From contig NZ_BMQC01000002.1 of NCBI RefSeq assembly GCF_014647915.1, positions 310,001-374,000 on the forward strand: a stretch of DNA of 64,000 nucleotides, in the 5' to 3' direction. This DNA comes from Pilimelia terevasa (GTDB taxonomy: Bacteria > Actinomycetota > Actinomycetes > Mycobacteriales > Micromonosporaceae). Within the stretch, counting starts at the first letter, position 1, and the number at the start of each line of letters is the position of its first letter. The position numbers were made by a program, and so were the translations under genes. Below, piece by piece: positions 52,075 through 63,936 of the stretch. The notes below the pieces were generated by a model that saw only the letters and a list, made by a program, of their open reading frames with translations, was not told the origin of the DNA and ran no database searches.

Positions 52075-52727
52075 CGTTCTACGACTGCCGGACCGCCGCC
52101 GAGCGGGACCGGGCCATCGCCGCCGCGGTGGAGGCCGTCCGCACCGGCGAGCTCGTGGTCCTGCCCACCGACACGGTGTACGGCGTCGGCGTGGACGCGT
52201 TCTCCGCCGACGCGGTGACCCGCCTGCTCGCGGCCAAGGGCCGGGACCGGCAGATGCCGCCGCCGGTGCTCGTCGGCACCCGGCAGACCCTCGACGGGCT
52301 CGTCTACAGCCTCCCCGTCGCCGCCCGCGACCTGGTCGACGCGTTCTGGCCCGGCGCGCTGACGCTGGTGGTGACCCACGCCCCGTCGCTGAAGTGGGAC
52401 CTGGGCGAGACCGACCAGACCGTGGCCGTGCGGATGCCGATGCACCCGGTGGCCCTGGAGCTGCTCCAGCGCACCGGCCCGATGGCCGTCTCCTCGGCCA
52501 ACCGCACCGGCGCGCCCGCGGCCAACACCGCCGAGGAGGCCCACGAGCAGCTCGGCGCGCGCGTGCGCGTCTACCTGGAGGCGGGGCCGGCCGCGGCGGA
52601 GCCGGCGCTGGCGAGCACGATCGTGGACTGCACCGGCGACGTCCCGCGCGTCCTGCGCGCCGGGGCGGTCCCGCTGGCCGAGCTCCGCGAGGTCGTCCCC
52701 GAGCTGGCCGACGTCGGGGAGCAGTGA
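52071..52727 (+). CDS. L-threonylcarbamoyladenylate synthase (TsaC/Sua5/YrdC)
   Basis: A 218-residue YrdC-domain enzyme that makes threonylcarbamoyl-AMP from threonine, bicarbonate and ATP for t6A37 tRNA modification. Signature segments are GELVVLPTDTVYGVGVDAFS, LLAAKGRDRQMPPPVLVG, FWPGALTLVV and GPMAVSSANRTGAPAANTAE. It has only the YrdC domain, without the C-terminal Sua5 domain. GTG 52071 overlaps prmC by 4 nt and has GGAGGG upstream. The stop is joined to the phosphatase start as TGATG. Confidence 0.95.
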   Translation: MTFYDCRTAAERDRAIAAAVEAVRTGELVVLPTDTVYGVGVDAFSADAVTRLLAAKGRDRQMPPPVLVGTRQTLDGLVYSLPVAARDLVDAFWPGALTLVVTHAPSLKWDLGETDQTVAVRMPMHPVALELLQRTGPMAVSSANRTGAPAANTAEEAHEQLGARVRVYLEAGPAAAEPALASTIVDCTGDVPRVLRAGAVPLAELREVVPELADVGEQ

Positions 52728-53356
52728 TGCCGCCCTTCGTCGTCCTGCACGTCTGCATGGGCAACATCTGCCGCTCCCCGATGGCCGAGCGGCTGCTGGC
52801 GCACTCCCTGCGCCGCCGGGTCGCCGCCGCCGGGTGGCCGGTCAGCGCGGCCGACCTGGTGCACAGCCACGGCGCCGGTACCGACGGCTGGCACGTCGGC
52901 CAGGCGATGAACGAGCCGGCCGCCCGCCAGCTCCGCGACCGCGGCGCCGACCCGGCGGGGTTCGCCGCGCGCCGGCTGCGCGGCGACCAGCTCGACGCCT
53001 CCGACCTCGTCCTCACCGCGACCGGCGCGCAGGCCGGGCAGGTCCGCGCGCTGCGCCCCGACGCCGCCGACCGCACCTTCGTCCTGGGCGAGCTGGGCCG
53101 CCTCCTGCCGCGCGTGGACACCTCGCTGCTGCCGGTGTCGGGGCCGGACGCCAAGCTGGTGTACCTGCGCGGGGTCGCGCTGGTGGCGGCCGTGCACGCC
53201 CTGCGCGCCGACGCCCCGCCGCAGCCGGGCGACGACCTCGACGACCCCTACGGCCTGGCCGACGACGTCTTCGCCGGGATCGCCGACCGGATCGCGGCCA
53301 TCGTCACCCCGCTGGCCGCCCTGCTGGTCCCCGCCGCCGACCGCGCCGCGGCCTGA
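52727..53356 (+). CDS. Low-molecular-weight protein tyrosine phosphatase-like protein
   Basis: A 209-residue LMW-PTP fold protein. The P-loop is VCMGNICRSPMAE with the nucleophile Cys10 and Arg16 (Cx5RS). The general-acid Asp is in DDLDDPYG near residue 170. The middle carries an insertion (GRLLPRVDTSLLPVSGPDAK) compared with minimal LMW-PTPs of about 155 residues. Members dephosphorylate protein tyrosine or act on arginine phosphate. ATG 52727 overlaps the TsaC stop by one base, so it is co-translated in the prmC operon. Substrate unknown. Confidence 0.92.
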   Translation: MPPFVVLHVCMGNICRSPMAERLLAHSLRRRVAAAGWPVSAADLVHSHGAGTDGWHVGQAMNEPAARQLRDRGADPAGFAARRLRGDQLDASDLVLTATGAQAGQVRALRPDAADRTFVLGELGRLLPRVDTSLLPVSGPDAKLVYLRGVALVAAVHALRADAPPQPGDDLDDPYGLADDVFAGIADRIAAIVTPLAALLVPAADRAAA

Positions 53357-53446
53357 GCCCGCCGCCGCTGCCCGTCCGCCGTCGCCCGTCCGCGTGTCCG
53401 CGGGCCGGCGGGCGGCCGAGTGGGCGCGTGCGGGTCGGCGGGGCCG

Positions 53447-53452
53447 TAGGCT
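53447..53452 (+). promoter_or_regulatory. -10 box TAGGCT of the glyA leaderless promoter
   Basis: TAGGCT ends 6 nt before GTG 53459, with no ribosome-binding site. Confidence 0.6.
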
Positions 53453-53458
53453 GCGGGA

Positions 53459-54736
53459 GTGGATCAGACGTACTGGGGACCGGACTTCGGGCAGCTCGCG
53501 GCCACCGACCCGGAGATCGCCGAGGTCGTACTCGGAGAGCTGGCGCGGCTGCGCGGGGGCCTCCAGCTCATCGCCAGCGAGAACCTGACCTCGCCGGCCG
53601 TCCTGGCCGCGCTCGGGTCGACGCTGACCAACAAGTACGCCGAGGGCTACCCCGACCGGCGGTACTACGGCGGCTGCGAACAGGTCGACGTCGCCGAGCG
53701 GCTGGCCGTCGCCCGGGCCAAGGCGCTGTTCGGCGCCGCGCACGCCAACCTCCAGCCGCACAGCGGCGCCAGCGCCAACCTCGCCGCGTACGCCGCGCTC
53801 CTGCAGCCCGGCGACGCCGTCCTGGCGATGGGCCTGCCCCACGGCGGCCACCTGACCCACGGCAGCAAGGTCAACTTCTCCGGGCGCTGGTTCGCCACCG
53901 TCGGCTACTCCGTCCGCGGGGACACCGAGCTGATCGACTACGACGAGGTCCGCGACCTGGCCCGCGCCCACCGCCCGAAGATGATCATCTGTGGCGCGAC
54001 CGCCTACCCCCGCCTCATCGACTTCGCCGCGTTCCGGGAGGTCGCCGACGAGGTCGGCGCGTACCTGATGGTCGACGCCGCCCACTTCATCGGCCTCGTC
54101 GCGGGCGGCGCCGTCCCCTCCCCGGTGCCGTACGCCGACGTCGTCTGCGCCACCACCCACAAGGTCCTGCGCGGCCCGCGCGGCGGCATGATCCTCTGCC
54201 GGGAGGAGGTCGCCGGCCGGATCGACAAGGCCGTCTTCCCGTTCACCCAGGGCGGGCCGCTGATGCACGCCGTCGCCGCGAAGGCCGTCGCGCTGCGCGA
54301 GGCGGCCACGCCGGAGTACGCCGCGTACGCCCGGCAGGTCGTCGCCAACGCCCGCGCGCTCGCCGCGGCGCTCGCCAGCCACGGGATGCGGCCGGTCTCC
54401 GGCGGCACCGACACCCACCTGGCCCTGCTCGACCTGCGCGAACTGGGCGTCACCGGCGCCGCCGCCGAGGCGCGCGCCGACGCGGCGCGGATCACGCTGA
54501 ACAAGAACGCCATCCCGTACGACCCGCAGCCGCCGATGACGGCCAGCGGCATCCGGGTCGGGACGCCGAGCGTGACGACCCAGGGCATGGGTCCCGAGAC
54601 GATGGCGGCGGTGGCCCGGCTCATCGCCACCGCGGTCCGCGCCGACCCGGCCGCCCCGGGGGGTGCCGCCGCCCTGCGCGACGTCGCCGCCGAGGTCACC
54701 GACCTGGCCGGCAAGTTCCCGGCCTACCCTCACTGA
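53459..54736 (+). CDS. glyA: Serine hydroxymethyltransferase
   Basis: A 425-residue PLP enzyme that interconverts serine and glycine and loads tetrahydrofolate with one-carbon units. The N-terminal motif [59 protein letters not shown] and the PLP Lys235 in [17 protein letters not shown] are all present. Full length. The leaderless GTG start is supported by the TAGGCT box. It lies between the prmC operon and the ATP synthase cluster, as in related actinomycetes. Confidence 0.97.
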   Translation: MDQTYWGPDFGQLAATDPEIAEVVLGELARLRGGLQLIASENLTSPAVLAALGSTLTNKYAEGYPDRRYYGGCEQVDVAERLAVARAKALFGAAHANLQPHSGASANLAAYAALLQPGDAVLAMGLPHGGHLTHGSKVNFSGRWFATVGYSVRGDTELIDYDEVRDLARAHRPKMIICGATAYPRLIDFAAFREVADEVGAYLMVDAAHFIGLVAGGAVPSPVPYADVVCATTHKVLRGPRGGMILCREEVAGRIDKAVFPFTQGGPLMHAVAAKAVALREAATPEYAAYARQVVANARALAAALASHGMRPVSGGTDTHLALLDLRELGVTGAAAEARADAARITLNKNAIPYDPQPPMTASGIRVGTPSVTTQGMGPETMAAVARLIATAVRADPAAPGGAAALRDVAAEVTDLAGKFPAYPH

Positions 54737-54902
54737 CGAGACGTACGCCCGCGGGCGCGGCGGAGCAGACGTCGACGCGTGGGGCCGGGCGCGCCGCTCC
54801 TCCCGCCACCCCCGGCCGCCGCCGCGTGCCGTGGTCGTGGACGATGGGCAGCGGCCGGCGCGGCCCGACGCGTGCCGGCGACCGACGAGGGGTGGTAGGG
54901 CG

Positions 54903-55337
54903 ATGGGCGGCTCCGACGGCGACGCCGAGGACGCGCGGTGGCGCCTGCGGCACCTGCCGGTCCTCCTGGGCGGCAGCGCGGCGACCGCCGCCGTCGCCGT
55001 CCTCGTGACCGCGGCGGTCGCGGGGTGGACGGCGGCGTGGGGGACGGGCGTCGGGGTGGCCGTCGCGGTGGCCAGCTTCGCGTCCACGACGGCGGTGCTG
55101 GCGTGGCTGGACCGCGTCGCGCGGCCGCTGATCCTGCCATTCGGGCTTGCGCTCTACGTCACCAAGTTCACGGCGCTCGGCGTGCTGATGTTCGCGGTCG
55201 CGCGCAGCGGCTGGGCCGGACTGCCGGCCCTGGCGATCGGCATCGTGATCGGCGCGCTGGCGTGGGTCGGTATGCATATCGCATGGCTGCACACGCGCCG
55301 CGGACGGCCCCGCCTGCACTACACACCGCCGGCCTAG
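54903..55337 (+). CDS. AtpI-like membrane protein (ATP synthase protein I)
   Basis: A 144-residue protein with four membrane helices (about 20-42, 45-68, 75-98 and 105-125) and short charged ends. The position, two genes before atpB, and the four-helix layout match ATP synthase protein I, which helps assemble the c-ring or supply Mg2+. The sequence itself is variable. ATG 54903 follows GAGGGGTGGTAGGG. It is separated from the AtpZ-like gene by 81 nt containing GATATCGTT, a possible promoter. Confidence 0.8.
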   Translation: MGGSDGDAEDARWRLRHLPVLLGGSAATAAVAVLVTAAVAGWTAAWGTGVGVAVAVASFASTTAVLAWLDRVARPLILPFGLALYVTKFTALGVLMFAVARSGWAGLPALAIGIVIGALAWVGMHIAWLHTRRGRPRLHYTPPA

Positions 55338-55418
55338 CGGATCGGCGAACGCCGCTCCGGTGGACGGCAGGGGGGTGTGCGGCCAGCTCTCCGGTGGACT
55401 GATATCGTTCGCCGCGTC

Positions 55419-55652
55419 ATGGCAGGTGACCCCACTTCTGAGCAGGACAAGGACCCGGGCGACGTTCCAGCGCCCGAGTCGGGCCAAGGCTGGGCGGTGA
55501 TCGGTTACCTGGTCGCCGGGATGGCGGTGTGGGGCTTCGCGGGCTGGTTGGTGGACCGCTGGCTGGATTCCGGCGGCATCGCCACCGGAATCGGCCTCGT
55601 CCTCGGCGCCTTCGGCGGTGTGTTCATCGTCGTCCGCCGGATGACCCAGTAG
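55419..55652 (+). CDS. AtpZ/AtpI-family small membrane protein
   Basis: A 77-residue protein. A charged N-terminus (TSEQDKDPGDVPAPES) is followed by two helices, WAVIGYLVAGMAVWGFAGWL and GIATGIGLVLGAFGGVFIVV, joined by DRWLDSGG. This matches the AtpZ (ATPase gene 1) family, which with AtpI forms a Ca2+/Mg2+ channel serving the ATP synthase. ATG 55419 lies 10 nt after TATCGT. It is 16 nt from atpB and is the likely first gene of the main atp transcript. Confidence 0.85.
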   Translation: MAGDPTSEQDKDPGDVPAPESGQGWAVIGYLVAGMAVWGFAGWLVDRWLDSGGIATGIGLVLGAFGGVFIVVRRMTQ

Positions 55653-55668
55653 CGACGGAAGGAAAACG

Positions 55669-56460
55669 GTGTTCGCACAGCTGACGACCGACCCGGGCGA
55701 GAGCGGTTTCCACGCGCCGAAGGTAGGCGACTTCTTTCCCGGCCCGATCGTCGAGGGTGCGCCGGGCTGGCTGACGAAGTACACCATCCTCGTCGCGATC
55801 GCCGTGGTGGCGATTCTCGCTTTCTTCCTGCTGGCGTACCGCGACCCGAAGCTGGTCCCGACGAAGAAGCAGTGGTTCGCCGAGTCGATCTACGGCTTCG
55901 CCCGTAACAGCATCTCGCAGGGCATGATCGGCCCGGAGGGCGTGCGGTTCGCGCCGTACATCACGACACTGTTCGTCTTCATCGCCGCGATGAACTTCTT
56001 CGCCATTCTGCCGGGCGTGCAGACCTCCCCCAACTCGCACATCGCGTACCCGCTGGTACTCGGCCTGCTGAGTTACTTCATCTTCATCGCGGTGGGGATC
56101 AAGAAGCACGGCGCGGGCCGGTTCTTCAAGAACCACCTGATGCCCCCGGCGCCCTGGTTCATGCAGCCGCTGCTGATCCCCATCGAGTTCATCTCGAACT
56201 TCATTGCCCGCCCGCTGACCCTGGCGCTGCGACTCTTCGCCAACATGTTCGCCGGCCACATGATTCTGGTCGTGTTCACCATGGGTGGGTTCGCGCTGCT
56301 GGGCGCGCAGAACATCCTGCTGAAGCCGATCGGCATCCTCTCGTTCCTCATGGCGATCGCGCTCACCTTCCTGGAGATGCTGGTAGTGATCCTCCAGGCG
56401 TACATCTTCAGTGTGTTGTCGGCGAGCTACATCGGCGGCGCGCTGGCCGACGAACACTGA
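55669..56460 (+). CDS. atpB: ATP synthase Fo subunit a
   Basis: A 263-residue membrane subunit forming the proton half-channels. About five to six helices are visible. The essential Arg lies in IARPLTLALRLFANMFAGHM, with the conserved C-terminal helix EMLVVILQAYIFSVLSASYI. GTG 55669 has GGAAGGAA 4 nt upstream. Confidence 0.97.
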   Translation: MFAQLTTDPGESGFHAPKVGDFFPGPIVEGAPGWLTKYTILVAIAVVAILAFFLLAYRDPKLVPTKKQWFAESIYGFARNSISQGMIGPEGVRFAPYITTLFVFIAAMNFFAILPGVQTSPNSHIAYPLVLGLLSYFIFIAVGIKKHGAGRFFKNHLMPPAPWFMQPLLIPIEFISNFIARPLTLALRLFANMFAGHMILVVFTMGGFALLGAQNILLKPIGILSFLMAIALTFLEMLVVILQAYIFSVLSASYIGGALADEH

Positions 56461-56530
56461 TCAGCGTCAATTCCGCACATTGGAACTCGGTGCGTGAAGG
56501 TCACGCCCGGCTCTCAGGAGGAAACACATC

Positions 56531-56764
56531 ATGGCACTTGCCGAGGTCTTCGGTAACCTGTCCGCTGTCGGTTACGGCCTCGCGGCCATCGGCCCCGGCA
56601 TCGGTGTGGGCCTGGTCTTCGCGTCCTACATCCAGTCGACCGCACGTCAGCCGGAGTCGGCCCGCATCACCCAGCCGTTCGTCTGGATCGGCTTCGCCGT
56701 CATCGAGCTCCTGGCGCTGCTGGGCATCGCCTTCGGTTTCGTCTTCGCCGGCGACCTGGCCTAG
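56531..56764 (+). CDS. atpE: ATP synthase Fo subunit c
   Basis: A 77-residue hairpin proteolipid. Helix 1 has the Gly motif AAIGPGIGVGLVFASYI, the polar loop is STARQPESA, and helix 2 carries the proton-binding Glu59 in WIGFAVIELLALLGI. There is no sodium-binding Q/S set, so the ring is proton type. AGGAGG lies 10 nt before ATG 56531, consistent with high translation of this multicopy subunit. Confidence 0.97.
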   Translation: MALAEVFGNLSAVGYGLAAIGPGIGVGLVFASYIQSTARQPESARITQPFVWIGFAVIELLALLGIAFGFVFAGDLA

Positions 56765-56793
56765 GGTTCGCACCGTTCTGCTAGGAGGCCGCA

Positions 56794-57330
56794 ATGAGGT
56801 ATGCGTACCTTGCCGCTGAGGGCAAGGATGTCCCGATCTTCCCCATCTGGGAAGAGCTGCTGATCGGCGCCGTCGCTTTCGGCATTCTGCTCTACGTGCT
56901 CGGCAAGTACGTCTACCCGAAGATGGAGGAGACGTTCCGGGCGCGGGTCGACGCCATCGAGGGTGGCATCCAGCGGGCCGAGGCCGCGCAGGCCGAGGCC
57001 GCCGCGACACTGGAGCAGTACCGCACGCAGCTCGCCGAGGCGCAGACCGAGGCCGCCCGTATCCGCGACGAGGCCCGGGCCGACGCCGAGGGCATCCGCC
57101 GCGACGTGCTGGCCAAGGCCGCCGAGGAGCGGGACCGCATCCTGGCGGCCGGCACCGAGCAGCTCGCCGCCGAGCGGCAGACGATCGTCCGGGAGCTGCG
57201 GGCCGAGCTGGGCACGCTCGCGGTCGACCTGGCCGGCAGGATCGTGGGCGAGTCGCTCGCCGACGAGGCGCGCCAGCGGGGCACCGTCGACCGCTTCCTG
57301 TCCGACCTCGAAACCGCCGGGCGGCGCTGA
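56794..57330 (+). CDS. atpF: ATP synthase Fo subunit b
   Basis: A 178-residue peripheral-stalk subunit. One N-terminal helix (ELLIGAVAFGILLYVLGKYV) anchors a long Ala/Glu/Arg coiled coil to the C-terminus. AGGAGG is 5 nt before ATG 56794. The stop overlaps the atpH start by one base (TGATG). Confidence 0.96.
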   Translation: MRYAYLAAEGKDVPIFPIWEELLIGAVAFGILLYVLGKYVYPKMEETFRARVDAIEGGIQRAEAAQAEAAATLEQYRTQLAEAQTEAARIRDEARADAEGIRRDVLAKAAEERDRILAAGTEQLAAERQTIVRELRAELGTLAVDLAGRIVGESLADEARQRGTVDRFLSDLETAGRR

Positions 57331-58151
57331 TGCACACCGCCAGTCGGGAGTCGTACGCCGCCGCGGCCGCGCGCCTGGCGGCGTACGCCGAGGGCGCGAC
57401 GCCGGGCGCGGTGGCCGCGACGGCCGACGAGATCGGCGGCGTGGCCCAGCTCCTCGGCCGGGAGCCGCGGCTGCGCCGCGCGCTCGCCGACCCGGCGCGC
57501 GCCGGGCAGGAGCGGGCGGGGCTGCTGCGGTCGACGCTGACCGGCAAGGTGGGCGAGCCGGCGCTCGACGTGCTCGACGCGCTGGCGGGCGGCCGCTGGT
57601 CGTCCGCGGCCGAGCTGGTCACGGCCGCCGAGACGCTGGTGGTCGACGGCCTGCTGGCCGCGGCGGACGCCGCGGGCGAGCTGGCCGAGGTCGAGGACGA
57701 GCTGTTCCGCTTCGGACAGGTCGTCTCGGGCACCTCGCGGCTGTCGGCCACCCTGGGCGACGCGACCGTGGACCCGGCCCGCCGGATCGCGCTGGTCGCG
57801 GACCTGCTGGGCGGCAGGGCCCGGCCGGTGACCGTCCAGCTCGTCGCGCTCGCCGTCCGGGGGTTCGGGGGGCGCGGCTTCGAGTCGGGGCTGCACCGCC
57901 TCGTCGAGCTGGCCGCCGAGAAGCGGGAGCGGCAGGTCGCGTACGTGACCGTCGCCGCCCCGATGGACGCCGACGCGCAGGGCCGCCTCGCGGCGGCCCT
58001 GGCCGACCAGTACGGCCGCGAGGTCTCCATGCGGTTCGAGGTCGACCCGTCGGTCGTCGGGGGGATGAGCGTGCAGGTGGGCGCTGATCTGTACGACGGG
58101 ACGATCGCCCGCCGCCTGGCCGAGACCCGCAAGGCACTCACCGCGCGCTAG
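57330..58151 (+). CDS. atpH: ATP synthase F1 subunit delta
   Basis: A 273-residue stalk subunit, longer than the about 180 residues of E. coli as is usual in actinobacteria. It starts MHTASRESYAAAAARLAAYA. The C-terminal half has the family motif VTVAAPMDADAQGRLAAALA and ends GGMSVQVGADLYDGTIARRL. It links subunits b to alpha. ATG 57330 overlaps the atpF stop; 119 nt separate it from atpA. Confidence 0.95.
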   Translation: MHTASRESYAAAAARLAAYAEGATPGAVAATADEIGGVAQLLGREPRLRRALADPARAGQERAGLLRSTLTGKVGEPALDVLDALAGGRWSSAAELVTAAETLVVDGLLAAADAAGELAEVEDELFRFGQVVSGTSRLSATLGDATVDPARRIALVADLLGGRARPVTVQLVALAVRGFGGRGFESGLHRLVELAAEKRERQVAYVTVAAPMDADAQGRLAAALADQYGREVSMRFEVDPSVVGGMSVQVGADLYDGTIARRLAETRKALTAR

Positions 58152-58270
58152 CGCGCACCAGACCGGCCCGCGCCGGTCGCCGACAACGCGCCTGATCGGG
58201 CGCCGGACCAAGCCGCTCGCTCACGGCGCCCCTGGCGGGGAGCCCGGGCACTACGCAGAGGAAGCAGAGG

Positions 58271-59914
58271 ATGGCCGAGCTGACCATCTCGTCGGAGGAG
58301 ATCCGCGGCGCGCTGGAGCGCTACGTCTCCTCCTACAACCCCGAGATCTCCCGTGAGGAGGTCGGTGTCGTCTCCGACGCCGGGGACGGTATCGCCCACG
58401 TCGAGGGCCTGCCCTCGACCATGGCCAACGAGCTGCTGGAGTTCGAGGACGGCTCGCTCGGCGTGGCGCTGAACCTCGACGTCCGCGAGATCGGCGTCGT
58501 CGTCCTGGGCGACTTCGCCGGCATCGAGGAAGGCCAGAAGGTCAAGCGGACCGGCCGGGTGCTCTCCGTGCCGGTCGGCGACGCCTTCCTGGGCCGCGTC
58601 GTGGACCCGCTGGGCAAGCCCATCGACGGCCTCGGCGAGATCCGCAACGAGGGCTTCCGCGAGCTGGAGCTCCAGGCGCCCAACGTCATGGCCCGCCAGT
58701 CGGTGTTCGAGTCGCTGGAGACCGGCATCAAGGCGATCGACGCGATGACGGCGATCGGCCGCGGCCAGCGCCAGCTCATCATCGGCGACCGCAAGACCGG
58801 CAAGACGACGGTCGCCCTGGACGCCATCCTCAACCAGCGCGCGAACTGGGAGAGCGGCGACCCGAAGAAGCAGGTCCGCTGCATCTACGTGGCGATCGGC
58901 CAGAAGGCGTCCACCGTCGCGTCCGTCAAGGGCACGCTGGAGGAGCACGGCGCGATGGCCTACACGACCATCGTCGCCTCGCCGGCCAGCGATCCGGCCG
59001 GCTTCAAGTACCTGGCCCCGTACGCCGGCTCGGCGATCGGCCAGCACTGGATGTACGGCGGCAAGCACGTCCTGATCGTCTTCGACGACCTGACCAAGCA
59101 GGCCGAGGCGTACCGCGCCGTGTCGCTGCTGCTGCGCCGCCCGCCGGGCCGCGAGGCGTACCCGGGCGACGTGTTCTACCTGCACTCGCGGCTGCTGGAG
59201 CGCTGCGCCAAGCTCAGCGACGAGCTGGGCGGCGGCTCGATGACCGGCCTGCCGATCATTGAGACGAAGGCCGGCGACATCTCGGCGTTCATCCCGACGA
59301 ACGTCATCTCCATCACCGACGGGCAGGTCTTCCTGGAGGCCGACCTGTTCAACCAGGGCGTCCGCCCGGCGATCAACGTCGGTACCTCGGTCTCCCGGGT
59401 CGGCGGCGCCGCGCAGCCCAAGCCCATGCGCAAGGTCGCCGGCCGGCTGCGGCTGGACCTGGCCCAGTACCGCGAGCTGGAGGCGTTCGCCGCCTTCGCC
59501 TCCGACCTGGACAAGGCCTCGCGCGCCCAGTTGGAGAAGGGCTCGCGGTTGGTGGAGCTGCTCAAGCAGCCGAACTACTCGCCGTTCCCGGCGTCCGAGC
59601 AGACCGTCTCGATCTGGGCCGGTACCTCGAACAAGCTCGACGACATCCCGATCGCCGACGTGCGCCGCTTCGAGAGCGAGTTCCTGGAGTACCTGCGCCA
59701 CTCGCACCGCGGCACCCTGGACTCGATCGCCGCCAACAACTGGGGCGACGAGATCATCAACACCCTGGACGAGGCGATCGCGCACTTCAAGCAGATGTTC
59801 CTCGCCAAGGACCGGCCGGTGCGGGTGAACGAGGCTCCGGCCTCGCCGCTGGAGGCCGCCGAGGGCCAGGAGTCGGTCACCCGGTACACGCGCACCAGCG
59901 ACGACCAGAAGTAG
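58271..59914 (+). CDS. atpA: ATP synthase F1 subunit alpha
   Basis: A 547-residue regulatory and structural nucleotide-binding subunit. P-loop [16 protein letters not shown] (about 174-189), the alpha/beta signature [14 protein letters not shown], and the conserved [19 protein letters not shown] tail are present. The C-terminus has an extra about 25-residue acidic/Ala tail typical of actinobacteria. GAGG lies 1-10 nt before ATG 58271. Confidence 0.98.
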   Translation: MAELTISSEEIRGALERYVSSYNPEISREEVGVVSDAGDGIAHVEGLPSTMANELLEFEDGSLGVALNLDVREIGVVVLGDFAGIEEGQKVKRTGRVLSVPVGDAFLGRVVDPLGKPIDGLGEIRNEGFRELELQAPNVMARQSVFESLETGIKAIDAMTAIGRGQRQLIIGDRKTGKTTVALDAILNQRANWESGDPKKQVRCIYVAIGQKASTVASVKGTLEEHGAMAYTTIVASPASDPAGFKYLAPYAGSAIGQHWMYGGKHVLIVFDDLTKQAEAYRAVSLLLRRPPGREAYPGDVFYLHSRLLERCAKLSDELGGGSMTGLPIIETKAGDISAFIPTNVISITDGQVFLEADLFNQGVRPAINVGTSVSRVGGAAQPKPMRKVAGRLRLDLAQYRELEAFAAFASDLDKASRAQLEKGSRLVELLKQPNYSPFPASEQTVSIWAGTSNKLDDIPIADVRRFESEFLEYLRHSHRGTLDSIAANNWGDEIINTLDEAIAHFKQMFLAKDRPVRVNEAPASPLEAAEGQESVTRYTRTSDDQK

Positions 59915-59921
59915 GCCGGTC

Positions 59922-62281
<2,360 letters not shown>

Positions 62282-62313
62282 CCCCTCCGGCCGGGCCGGC
62301 AGCGGACCCGACC

Positions 62314-62359
62314 AGACGCCGACGGCCGCCGTGCACGTGCACGGCGGCCGTCGGCGTCT
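62314..62359 (+). terminator. Perfect 46-nt palindrome after atpD
   Basis: Two 23-bp arms with no mismatch (centre GTGCAC/GTGCAC, outer ends AGACGCC and GGCGTCT), beginning 33 nt after the atpD stop. It would form an exceptionally stable hairpin and marks the end of the atp operon. Confidence 0.85.
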
Positions 62360-62539
62360 CCGCGTACCGGCCGGCGGCGGTCCCGCCCCGGCGGCCGACG
62401 ACTCCGACGGGACGGACCGGGTGTGCGTCGGGTGCCGCGGAATCCGGGCCATGCTGGACTGCGGGGCGCCGGATTCCGTTGCCCCCAACGGAATCCGGCT
62501 GTCGCGCGGGGCCTCGATCTATGGCCGCGCGCTGCTACA

Positions 62540-62569
62540 TTGACCCCGATCGACCGCAGGTTCTAATGT
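62540..62569 (+). promoter_or_regulatory. SigA-like promoter TTGACC-18-TAATGT
   Basis: TTGACC (62540-62545) and TAATGT (62564-62569) with an 18-nt spacer, the best two-box promoter in the window. It would start transcription near 62576, downstream of the ATG at 62566, which argues for a later start of the secreted protein. Confidence 0.6.
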
Positions 62570-63903
62570 GGAGGGTTTGGGTCGCCTTGAGACTTTTCGC
62601 ATCACCGCCGCCGGGAGCCGTCCGCCGCCGGGCGGCCCGGGCGGTGCTGGCCGGCGGCGCTGCCGCGCTGCTCGCCGCCGGCGTCGGCACGCCCGCCGAC
62701 GCCGTCAATCCGGCCCATACCCGGATCGTCACCGCCAACCCCGCCGACTGGACGCCCGACGTCCTCGACGGCGCCGTCGAGACCATCGTCCAGGTCGGCG
62801 ACCGGGTGTACCTCGGCGGCTCCTTCACCCGGCTGCGCAACCCGCGCAATGGCGCGACCGTCGCCCGGCCGTACCTCGCCGCCGTCAACGCCCGCACCGG
62901 CGTGGTCGACACGACGTTCGACGCGCGCCTGGACCGGGCGGTCCGGGCGCTCGCGCCCGCCGCCGACGGCAGGTCGCTGTACGTCGGCGGCGACTTCCGC
63001 AACGCCGGCCGGGGCAAGGCGCGCTCGCTGGCCCGCGTCGCCGCGACGACCGGCGCCGCCGTCGCGGGCTTCCGGCCGCCCGCGCTGGACGGCAACGTGC
63101 ACGACCTGCGGGTCGCCGGGGCACGGCTGATCGTCGGCGGCGCGTTCGGCCGGATCGCGGGCCGGGACCGGCCCGCGCTGGCCGCGGTGGACCCGCGGAC
63201 CGGCGCGCCGGACGACACCGTCGACCTGCGGTTCGCCAAGCCGCGGGTCACCTCCGCCGGGCACCGCGCGCCGCTGCGGGTCAGCGCGCTCGACGTCACC
63301 CCGGACGGCCGCCGGATGGTGGTCACCGGCGCGTTCGGCGAGGTGGCGGGCGCCAGCCGGCCGCAGGTGGCCGTCGTCGACCTCGGCGCCCGGGCCACCC
63401 TCTCGCCCTGGTCCACGGCCCAGTACGGCCCCTACTGCGCCCCCACGATCCCGTCGTACGTGCGCGACGTCGACATCTCGCCCGACGGGCGGTACTTCGT
63501 CGTCGTCACCAGCGGCGGCCCGGTCGCCCGGACCCTCTGCGACACCGCGGCGCGCTGGGAGCTGGGGCAGGCGGCGGACGCCCGGCCGACCTGGGTCAAC
63601 TACACCGGCGGGGACACCCTGCTCTCCGCGGCGGTCACCGGCGTCGCCGTGTACGTCGGCGGCCACCAGCGCTGGCTGAACAACCCGTTCGGCTCCAACC
63701 ACCCCGGCCCGGGTGCGGTCACCCGGGAGGGCATCGGCGCGATCCACCCCACCACCGGGCGCGCGCTGACCTGGAATCCCGGCAAGCAGCGCGGCATCGG
63801 CACCGGGGCCCTGCACGCCACGAACGCCGGCCTGTGGATCGGCTCGGACACCGAACTGGTGGCCGGCGAGCGCCGCCGCCGGGTGGCGTTCTTCCCGCTG
63901 TAG
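62566..63903 (+). CDS. Secreted beta-propeller (delta-60/WD40-like repeat) protein
   Basis: A 445-residue exported protein of unknown role. After a basic n-region (VRRRAARA) the signal core AVLAGGAAALLAAGVGTPAD ends near ADA-VN. The mature part has repeated blade units ending in GG-x-F or GG-x-[FR]: VYLGGSFTRL, LYVGGDFRNAG, LIVGGAFGRIAG, MVVTGAFGEVAG and VYVGGHQRW. These are typical of delta-60/quinoprotein-like propellers that bind ligands or partners on the cell surface. Two Cys pairs are possible (YCAPTIPS, LCDTAA). The ATG at 62566 lies inside the -10 box, so a TTG at 62587 (LRLFASPPPG) is a likely true start. Confidence 0.82.
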   Translation: MWRVWVALRLFASPPPGAVRRRAARAVLAGGAAALLAAGVGTPADAVNPAHTRIVTANPADWTPDVLDGAVETIVQVGDRVYLGGSFTRLRNPRNGATVARPYLAAVNARTGVVDTTFDARLDRAVRALAPAADGRSLYVGGDFRNAGRGKARSLARVAATTGAAVAGFRPPALDGNVHDLRVAGARLIVGGAFGRIAGRDRPALAAVDPRTGAPDDTVDLRFAKPRVTSAGHRAPLRVSALDVTPDGRRMVVTGAFGEVAGASRPQVAVVDLGARATLSPWSTAQYGPYCAPTIPSYVRDVDISPDGRYFVVVTSGGPVARTLCDTAARWELGQAADARPTWVNYTGGDTLLSAAVTGVAVYVGGHQRWLNNPFGSNHPGPGAVTREGIGAIHPTTGRALTWNPGKQRGIGTGALHATNAGLWIGSDTELVAGERRRRVAFFPL

Positions 63904-63906
63904 GGC

Positions 63907-63936
63907 CGGCCGGTCCCGGATGTCGTGGACCGGCCG
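63907..63936 (+). terminator. Terminator after the propeller gene
   Basis: Perfect 10-bp stem CGGCCGGTCC / GGACCGGCCG with a 10-nt loop, 3 nt after the stop. A TAGGCT -10-like box follows at 63957-63962 for a gene beyond the window. Confidence 0.7.

Noticed and set aside
62331-62543. A 70-codon frame after atpD, considered as a degraded atpC
   Set aside because: It starts inside the 46-nt palindrome and shows no epsilon-subunit motif.
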